This document shows, piece by piece, positions 56,001-64,000 of a stretch of DNA of 64,000 nt; position 1 is the first letter of the stretch, and each line of letters opens with the position of its first letter. The notes under the pieces were generated by a model, which worked only from the letters and a program-made list of their open reading frames with translations, did not search any database and had not been told where the DNA came from. A program made the position numbers and the translations under genes. The stretch lies in the NCBI GenBank assembly GCA_023678885.1, contig CM042965.1:25835777-25899776 (forward strand), written 5' to 3'. The stretch is from Pogostemon cablin (taxonomy: Eukaryota; Streptophyta; Magnoliopsida; Lamiales; Lamiaceae).

Positions 56001-59000
56001 CGAGTCTATTTTCCAAAGGTCCCCATTTGCTATTTCTAGTTCAGTTGGGTAGGAGTTCTATAGTAGGGTTGGTCGATTAACGAGAATACTTTTTATCTCG
56101 TCAAAGGTCCCTCTTTACTATTCCTAGATTAGTCATATGGGAGTTCCACAGTAGGGTCGGTAGGTTGGTCGATCAGGTGGTCTGTTAATAGTTAAAACCA
56201 GTGTTCTTAAAATCAGACCGGACAGACCGGTTGAACCGACTCAACCGCGAACCAAGCCAAAAACCATTCCAAAAGTGCCCCCATAACCACTTTTGTGGTT
56301 AAACCGTAAAAACCAATTGAAACGGGAGAATGAGATAACCAGAATCCGCTGGTTCGGTATAATAAATAAAAATTAAAACATTGAAATAAGTTATTGTGTA
56401 CGCCTGTATTATCTCATTGAAGAAATTCAAAATTGAAACCTCATAAATCTAAATATTTAGAAATTATTAAGTTATTACACTCAACTTATTGTTGCAAACT
56501 ACAATTTGAGAGTAAGAGAAATAATAAAAAATAAAAAATGAAAAGGTTGCTCGGATACATCAAGCGATCGAACCTCAAGCCATCGGATCCCTATAAAATT
56601 TTAGACCATCGTGCCATACAAACATCTATGGCTCTGGTAAGGAAGAAAGAGTATAAGTGAGCTTTACTAAGTGAGAGAGAAAACAAGAAATTGATAGCGC
56701 TGTAGAGAGATATAAATAGAAAGAGGGAGCGGCCGCAGGCGTTGATTATGGAAGATAACCCTACTTCTATTTCTTTTAATACTCTTAATTGAATTGGGCC
56801 TATAAAATAAAAGTTTCTGGGTTTGTGGTCTGGGTTTGGGGTTTGGGTTTTGGGTTATTCATGTTTATATAAAAAAACTTATTTATTATACTATATTTTA
56901 ATAATAGTTTTAAAATATAATTAAAAAATATAAAATTTAATTTTCCTGTTGAACCAGTCGACCGGTTGAACCTCGAATCGTTGCCTTCACCGGTTTGACC
57001 TTCGGTCCAGTTTTCTAATCACTGGTTCAAATGTTAACCGACCCAAATATCATTGATCGATTGCCCTGTAAACTTGAGAATGAGATTAATTTTTAACGCG
57101 TCTATTTTCCAAAGGTCTCCCTCTGCTATTTCTAGATCAGTCAAGCAGCAATTCTACAATAAAGTTGGTCGGTTGGTCGATCTGGTGGTCGGTTAATAGT
57201 TCCAATGTCTACTGACCTACATATCATTGACCGATCGCCCTGTAAACTTAATAATGAGATCATATTTTTTCACGTCTATTTTTCAAAGGTCTCCCTTTGC
57301 TATTTCAAGATCAATCAGGTAGGAGTTCTACAATTTTTTCAAAGGTCCCCATTTGCTATTTCTAGATCAGTCAGGTAGGAGTTCCACAGTAGGGTTGGTC
57401 GGTAGGTCGGTCTGGTGGTCAATGAATTATTCCAATATCTACAGACCCACATATCCTCGACCGATCACCCTGTAATCTTGAAAATGAGATTACTTTTTAT
57501 CGCGTCTATTTTAAAAGGTCCCCATTGCTATTTCTACATCAGTCAGGTAGGAATTATACAGTAGGGTTTGTCAGTTATCGAGGTTACTTTTTATCGCATC
57601 TATTTTCCAAAGGTCCACCTTTGCCATTTCTAGATCAGTCGGGTAGAAGTTCCATAGTAAAGTCAGTCGGTTGGTCGGTTAAGTGGTTGGTTAACAATTC
57701 CAACATCTACCGATCCACATATTATCGACCGATCACCCTATAAACTTGATAATGAGATTAATTTTTAACGCGTCTATTTTTCAAAGGTCCCCCTTTGCTA
57801 TTTTTAGATCAGTCCGGTAAGAGTTCCAAAGTAAGGTCAGTCAGGTGGTAGGTTAATAGTTCCAACGTCTACCGACCCATATATCAACGACCGATCGCCC
57901 TTTAAACTTGATAATGAGATTAATTTTTAACGCTTCTTTTTTCCAAAGGTCTACCTTTGCTATTTCTATATCATTCGGGTAGCAATTATATAGTAGGGTT
58001 GCTCGGTTGGTCGGTCGGTTGGTCTGGTGGTCGGTTAATAGTTCCAATGCCTACCGATCCACATATCATCCACCGATCGCCATGAAAACATGTTAATGAG
58101 ATCATATTTTATCGCGTCTATTTTTCAATAGTCTCCTTTTGCTATTTCTAGATCAGTCGAGTAGGAGTTCTACAGTTTTTCCAAAAGTCTACGCTTGCTA
58201 TTTCTAGATCAGTCTGGTAGGAGTTCCAAAGTAAGGTTGGTCGATTAGTCGGTCTGGTGGTCGGTGAATAGTTCCAATATCTACCGACCCACATGTCATA
58301 AACTGATCATCTTGTAAACTTGATATTGAGATTACTTTTTATGGCGTCTATTTTCAATAGTCTCCCTTTGCTATTTCTAGATCAGTCTTGCAGGAGTTAT
58401 ACAGTAGGGTTTGCTATTTCTAGATCAGTCAAGTAGGAGTTCCATAGTAAGGTCAGTCTGTTGGTCGGTCAGGTGGTCAGTTAATAGTTTTATCATCTAC
58501 CGACGCACATATCATCAACCGATCACCCTGTAAATTTGATAACGAGATTAATTTTAAACGCATTTATTTTCCAAATGTCCCCCTTTGCTATTTTCAGATC
58601 AGTCCGGTAGGATTTCCACAGTAGGGTCTGTTAAGTGGTAGGTTAATATTTTCAACGTCTACCGACCAACATATCATCGAACGATCGCCCTGTAAACTTG
58701 ATAATAAGATTAATTCTTGACGCATCTATTTTTCAAAGGTCTCCCACTTCTATTTCTATATCAGTCGGGTAGCTATTCAACAGTAGGGTTGGTCGGTCTG
58801 GTGGTCAATTAATAGTTCCAATGTCTACCGACCCACATATCATCGACAGATCGCCTTGTAAACTTAATAATGAGAACACATTTTATGTTGTCTATTTTTC
58901 AAAGGTCTCCCTTTGCTATTTCGAGATCAGGTGGGTTGGAGTTCTAAAGTTTTTCCAAAGGTCCTCATTTGCTATTTCTATTTCAGTCGAATAGGAGTTC

Positions 59001-61348
59001 CACAGTAGTGTTGGTCGGTTGTTCGGTCTTGTGGTTACTTTATAATTCCAATGTCTACTGACCATATATTATCAATCGATTGCCCTGTAAACTTAATAAT
59101 GAGATTACTTTTTATCGCGTCTATTTTTCAAAGGTCCCCCTTTGCTATTTTTAGATCAATCGGGTAGAAGTTATACAGTAGGGTTGGTCGGTTAACGAGA
59201 TTACTTTTTATCGCGTCTATTTTCCAATGGTTCCCATTTCCTATTTCTAGATAAGTCGTGTAGGAGTTCCATTGTAGGGTCGGTCGGTTGGTTGGTCAGG
59301 TGGTCGGTTAATAGTTCTAACATCTACCGAACCATATATCATCGACCGATCGCTCTGTAAACTTGATAATGAGATTAATTTTTAAGGTGTCTATTTTTAG
59401 ATCAGTCCGGTAGGAGTCCACAGTAGGGTCGGTCGGTCAGGCGGTCAGTTAATAGTTTCAATATCTATCGATCAACATATCATTGATCGATCGCCTTATA
59501 AACTTGATAATGAGATTACTTTTTATCGCGTCATTTTCCCAAGGTCCCTCTTTGCTATTTTTAGATCTGCCAAGTAGGAGTTCTATAGTAGGATTTTCCA
59601 GTTAACGAGATTAATTTTTATCGCGTCTATTTTCTAAATGTCGCCCTTTGCTATTTCTAGATCAGTCAGGTAGGAGTTCCATAGTGGGGTCGGTCAGTTA
59701 GTCGGTTAATAGTTCCAACATCTATCGACCCACATATCTTTGACTGATCATCCTGTAACTTGATAATGAGATTAATTTTTAACTTGTCTATTTTCCTAAG
59801 GTCTCCCTTTGCTATTTTTCTAATTAATCGGGTATGAATTCCAAAGTAGGGTCCGTCAGTTGGTCGGCCAGGTGGTCGGTTAAAAGTTTCAATGTCTACT
59901 GACCCATATATCATCGAACGATTGCCCTGTAAACTTGATAATTAGATTAATTTTTAATGCGTCAAATTTTCAAAGGTCTTTCTATGCTATTTCTGTATCA
60001 GTCGGGTAGCAATTCTGCAGTAGGGTTGGTTGGTCTGATGGTCACACTGTAAACTTTATAATGAGATTACATTTTTCGCGTCTAGTTTCCAAAGGTCCCC
60101 CTTTGCTATTTTCAAATCTGTCGGGTAAGAGTTGTACAGTAGGGTTTGTCGGTTAACGAGATTACTTTTTATCGCACAAATTTTTCGGAGGTCCCCCATT
60201 TCTATTTCTAGATCAGTCGGGTGGGTATTACACAGTAAGGTTGGTCAGTCGGTCAGTCAGGTGGTCGGTTAATAGTTCCATCATCTGCCGACCCACATAT
60301 CATTGATCGATCGCCATGTAAACTTGATAATGAGATTAATTTTTAACGCGTCTATTTTCTGAAGGTCCCCCTTTAAATTTTTAGATCAGGAAGGTAAGAG
60401 TTCCATTGTAGGGTCGGTCAGGTGGTTGGTTAATAATTCCAACATCAACTGACCCACATATCATTGACCGATCGCTCTGTAAACTTGATAATGAGATTAA
60501 CTTTTAACACGTCTATTTTTTAAATGTTTCCCTCTGCTATTTCTATAAAAGTCGGGTAGCAATTCTGCAGTAGGGCTGGTCGGTTGGTCTGTCTGGTGGT
60601 CAGTTAGTAGTTCCAATGTCTACCGACCCACATATCATCCACCGATCGCCATGTAACTTGATAATAAGATTATATTTTATCGCGTCTATTTTTCCGAGGT
60701 CTCCCTTTACTATATCTAGATCAGTCGGGTAGGAGTTCTACATTTTTTTCAAAGGTCCCCCTTTGCTATTTCTAGATCAGTCGGGTAGGAGTTCTACAGT
60801 AGGATTGGTCGGTTGATCGTTCTGGTGGTCGGTTAATAGTTTCAATTTCTACCAACCCATATATCATCAATCGATCGCCCTGTAAACTTGATAATAAGAT
60901 TACTTTTTATCGCGTCTATTTTCCAAAGGTCCCCCTTTGTGTTTTATCAATCAGTTGGGTAGGAGTTCTTGATAATGAGATTAACTTTTAACATGTCTAT
61001 TTTTCGAAGGTCCCCCTTTGCCATTTTTAGATCAGTCGAGTAGGAGTTCAATGGTAGGATTAGTCGATTGGTCATTCTGGTGGTTGTTTAATAGTTTTGA
61101 TATCTACCGACCCACATATCACCGATCAATCACCTTGTAAACTTGATAATGAGATTAATTTTTAACGCGTCTATTTTCCAGAGGTCCCTCTTTGCCATTT
61201 TTAGATCAGTCAGGTAGCAGTTCTATAGTAGGGTTAGCTGATTGGTCCGCCTAGTGGTCGGGTTAGAATTCCGCATAAGGTTGGTCGGTTCGTCGGTTTG
61301 GTGGTTGGTTAATAGTTCCAATGTCTACTGACCCACATATCATCGACA
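53028..61348 (+). repeat. ~174-bp satellite array, block 2
   Basis: The same monomer family as 30552-36858, with the same two classes of shortened monomer. The GTAGCAATTC variant recurs more often (near 53300, 54190, 54960, 55625, 57150, 57975, 58770, 60005, 60555). A MITE interrupts it at 56199-57024, and a short foreign stretch sits at about 53622-53678. It ends within a monomer at CATATCATCGAC (61348). Minus- and plus-strand frames to 84 residues are chance products. Confidence 0.9.
56199..57024. mobile_element. hAT-like MITE in the satellite
   Basis: 826 bp from CAGTGTTCTTAAAA to TTTTCTAATCACTG: imperfect inverted ends (CAGTGNTTNNAAAA). Subterminal ACCGGTTGAACC-type motifs occur at both ends (56228-56240 and 56960-56973). 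Flanking octamers GTTAAAAC (56191-56198) and GTTCAAAT (57025-57032) match at 6 of 8 bases, and satellite continues on both sides. No ORF. An 8-bp duplication and CA...TG ends suggest hAT; family not certain. Confidence 0.6.
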
Positions 61349-62494
61349 TAGCTAAACAACCCTTATTGCGGCTGAATTTTTTTATCCAAATACGTATGAA
61401 AAATGATAAAAATCTATCTCGTTGTAGTTATTATTTGAGTTTAAATCCTGAAATTAATAATGTTGTTTTGATCAATATGAGCAGTCGATAAATTAGAAAA
61501 ACTAATATTTATAAAAGGACTTCTTTCTTTTTGAGAGTGAATCCTTAAAAGGCATACTTTTTGACCATGTTAATGATCCTAAGAGTTGCAAGGCTCCTTA
61601 GTTTCTTGACTTCAATGTAGTTATTTATTCAAGAAAATGCATTTAAAAATAATTATGAAAGCATCTAAAGTGATTTAAAAAAAATCCATGAAAAAGACAA
61701 AAGGTTATCATACTTGATTTTCCACTAAAATAAGCAGGCAAATATACAAAACATAAGTTATTGCAACATCATATTAATCGAAGAATGAAACAATGCATTG
61801 AAGACAAGACAAAAATGTGTTCCAATAATGTAAGTAAAACTAAAAAGCAAGTGGAAAATGGTTCAGCCCTGTAAAATATGTAAGGTAAAGATAACCCACA
61901 AACACATAAAGCTAATATATTATATAAACATAACTTCATAGCAGGAGCTTTTCGCCACAACAAAAGATTCGATTTTCTCTCTAAACAATTCAGAAAATAC
62001 TCACCCTCTTCACTAGATTTCATAATTTATACCTGCTGTTCAATTCATTTCAGCGAACAACTGTACTCAACTTAATAAATGAACTTCAACAATTTCAATC
62101 AAACCATACACATTTCGGAGACAAGTACAATTAACTGCATTGAACATACAAACAGGCTGTTTATAGTAGAATGTGACTATTGAAAATTTGATACCTTTTT
62201 TCTGAGTAATTTACACTCTAGTCTCTAGCCACTAATTAGTATAAATTGTGGATATCTACGTCAATAGCTCCTCTTTCAAAAGTTTTTATTTTTATTTTTT
62301 CCTACAAGTATGTTGATGTTTATGTTAGCTTAATATCCAACTAGAGTAAAAATTAGATAAATCCTCCATCAACTTGGAGATTATGTTTCTTAATTTACAA
62401 ATTAATATTCTACCTGAGATGAGTGTTGCTGTACAAACTCTGTTGACCTTGTCCAAATAAGTTCCATGTGCTGGCAATGATAGCTACACCCAGT

Positions 62495-62680
62495 TTAAAA
62501 GACATCTATGATAATCTGGCCAAATTCATGTATTATAGCATATTTGTTGTCTCCTAAGATAAATAAACATATCATTTCTTCATTACATATTGTTCTATGC
62601 ACTTGCTCCTTATCAACTACACTAGCTATTATAGGCGAGAGATAAATGATTGATCTTATCAAATCTTTTGCTTCATTCTC
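62495..62680 (-). other. Possible exon of an unidentified gene
   Basis: An open minus-strand stretch of about 60 codons beginning after CTGAG/AATG: NEAKDLIRSIIYLSP, SVVDKEQVHRTI, ICLFILGDNKYAIIHEFG, ending at TAA 62495-62497. Its composition is more protein-like than the other frames here, but there is no clear start or donor site, and I recognise no family. It could be chance. Confidence 0.2.
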
Positions 62681-62883
62681 AGAATTGAAACTTGGCTTTA
62701 AGTCCTTTTTATTATAATTATTATGTATTTTCCTTTACCATTAAAAAAAGAGTAATAGAAATACAAATTAGGTCATACTCTTAACTTGGTACCTCCAAAA
62801 GGTGTTTTACTCTAGGTGCATTAAATTGTCATTAGAAGCTCATCAGCATTGTAATGAAAATAAATAGGAAAATAGAAGTAAAC

Positions 62884-62959
62884 CTGATATTAACATCAAT
62901 TGAATCTTCCATTTCCTTTACAGAATCTAGAAGCCTCTCCATTTGACCATGATAGGATT
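62884..62959 (-). other. Possible short exon of an unidentified gene
   Basis: Between an acceptor-like CAGATGAG and a donor-like CAG/GTTTAC, one frame reads SYHGQMERLLDSVKEMEDSI followed by DVNIR, helical and coiled-coil-like. It is upstream, on the minus strand, of the candidate at 62495-62680. Too short to identify. Confidence 0.18.
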
Positions 62960-64000
62960 CTCATCTGCCAAATCACGTAATAATTCAAATAACCTATACC
63001 ATGAGAAATAATTGCGTCAATATTCAAGAAAAAGTCACTGTACAATGAAACAAAGTCAGTCACCTTTAAAAAAATAATAATAATTGACTCAACAAGAAAA
63101 ATTAAAATGCTAAGTCTGATCAGGAACAAATGGTAGAAAGTAGCACTAAAAGTAAGGACAAAGGAACACAATTATAGGCAATTAGCAAGACTATAATTAG
63201 AAAGTAAAATGTTTTATAAGTTACAAAGGAACTGTTTATCCTTGATGACCCAGCCAGACTAACATTTCCATCATATTTGTATTTAGCTGATGTTTAGTTG
63301 CTTTCTCAAAATATGTAATTTTTATCAGACACCATAGAACTACACTTGAGCCATCTATTCCAAATCAACAATTTAAATTAGGATTAGGGAACATGATAAT
63401 ATGAATAACACTACTTAAAACTTATTATTGTAAGTATAAGTGGAACATCCTTTTCCTGTTACTTTCCAACCAAATTATGAATTAGATACAAAAAACCAAA
63501 CTTTCATCTATATTTAAGTCGCCCAGCTTTACCTTAATGAAGATTTTTTCAAAATTTTAATTGTCTAGCTAAATTGCAATTAGATATGAAGATTGAAATG
63601 GATTTGAATCGACAAAAAATTATCAAACAAGTAAAGGGACGGTTAAACGGTTAGCAAGAAGCAACAAAAAGAGAAAACCAAAACACAGCAACATAACAGG
63701 TAGTTCTTTAACTCTAGATTTCAGACCAAATACTTGCAGTCCAAATATTCAAGGTAAGTTAAAAACTAAAAGTAACGAAGTTAGTTCAGTCACATTTACA
63801 AAATAATAAAAAAAATTCAATAGTTACGAAACTACTAGATTTCAGCGAGCAGAGTGGAGAATGAGATAAACACAATCTCAGAATCATACCGATAAAACTT
63901 CTTGTTGTTAAACTAAAGTAAAGAGCATGCTTGTATTTACTGTTGGCTGAAACATAAATACTTTCTCAATAGTCAATAGTGTTATAATAAAAATGTAATC

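Larger units (their letters stand above)
61349..64000. other. Low-copy AT-rich tail of the window
   Basis: No tandem repeat, LTR or transposon end recognised. It is AT-rich with intron-like T- and A-runs. Minus-strand frames of 84 (61769-62023) and 91 (62896-63171) residues have membrane-like composition from AT bias and no recognised motif. Two short minus-strand stretches look more exon-like and are listed separately. This may be the intronic edge of a host gene, or nothing. Confidence 0.4.

Noticed and set aside
61769..62023. 84-residue hydrophobic ORF as a membrane protein gene
   Set aside because: AT-rich chance frame on the minus strand with no motif, no conserved start context and no supporting neighbours.

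Overview
The window looks like repeat-packed nuclear DNA from a flowering plant. The evidence is plant Ty1/Copia and Ty3/Gypsy LTR retrotransposons, an En/Spm (CACTA) transposon whose transposase has plant-type introns, a hAT-like MITE, and a satellite with a monomer of about 174 bp. I cannot name the species. I see no convincing host protein gene, no intact tRNA or rRNA gene and no CRISPR array. Nearly every short open frame is a shadow of a repeat.

Positions 1-30551 are a nest of insertions. The outermost layer appears to be the 3' part of a large LTR retrotransposon whose 3' LTR is 29816-30551; its 5' end lies left of the window. Its purine-rich internal region survives as three pieces (1-839, 8905-11118, 24427-29815). 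These carry about 36 same-strand copies of a tRNA D-arm / A-box-like motif. Two members of one defective Copia family interrupt it: copy 1 on the plus strand (840-8904) and copy 2 on the minus strand (11119-24426, exact CCTAC target duplication). Copy 2's 3' LTR is itself split by a short Gypsy-type element (11585-16834, exact TCTCC duplication) that keeps one long ORF.

Positions 30552-36858 and 53028-61348 are two blocks of one ~174-bp satellite with visible higher-order structure; a hAT-like MITE (56199-57024) interrupts the second. Between the blocks lie a retroelement-like tail (36859-37208), a 21-bp minisatellite (37209-38129 and 46574-49376) split by an 8.4-kb CACTA element (38130-46573, TTC duplication), an AT-rich inverted-repeat region (49377-51080) and rearranged Copia fragments (51083-53027). 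The last 2.65 kb (61349-64000) looks low-copy, with two weak exon candidates on the minus strand.

The main biological story is parasites upon parasites. The two Copia copies share the same in-frame stops and the same damaged reverse-transcriptase motif, so the family was probably copied by another element's enzymes. The small Gypsy element has lost its enzymes but keeps an ORF. The CACTA element has a complete three-exon transposase model broken by a single TGA. The least explained structure is the A-box array inside the large LTR element.
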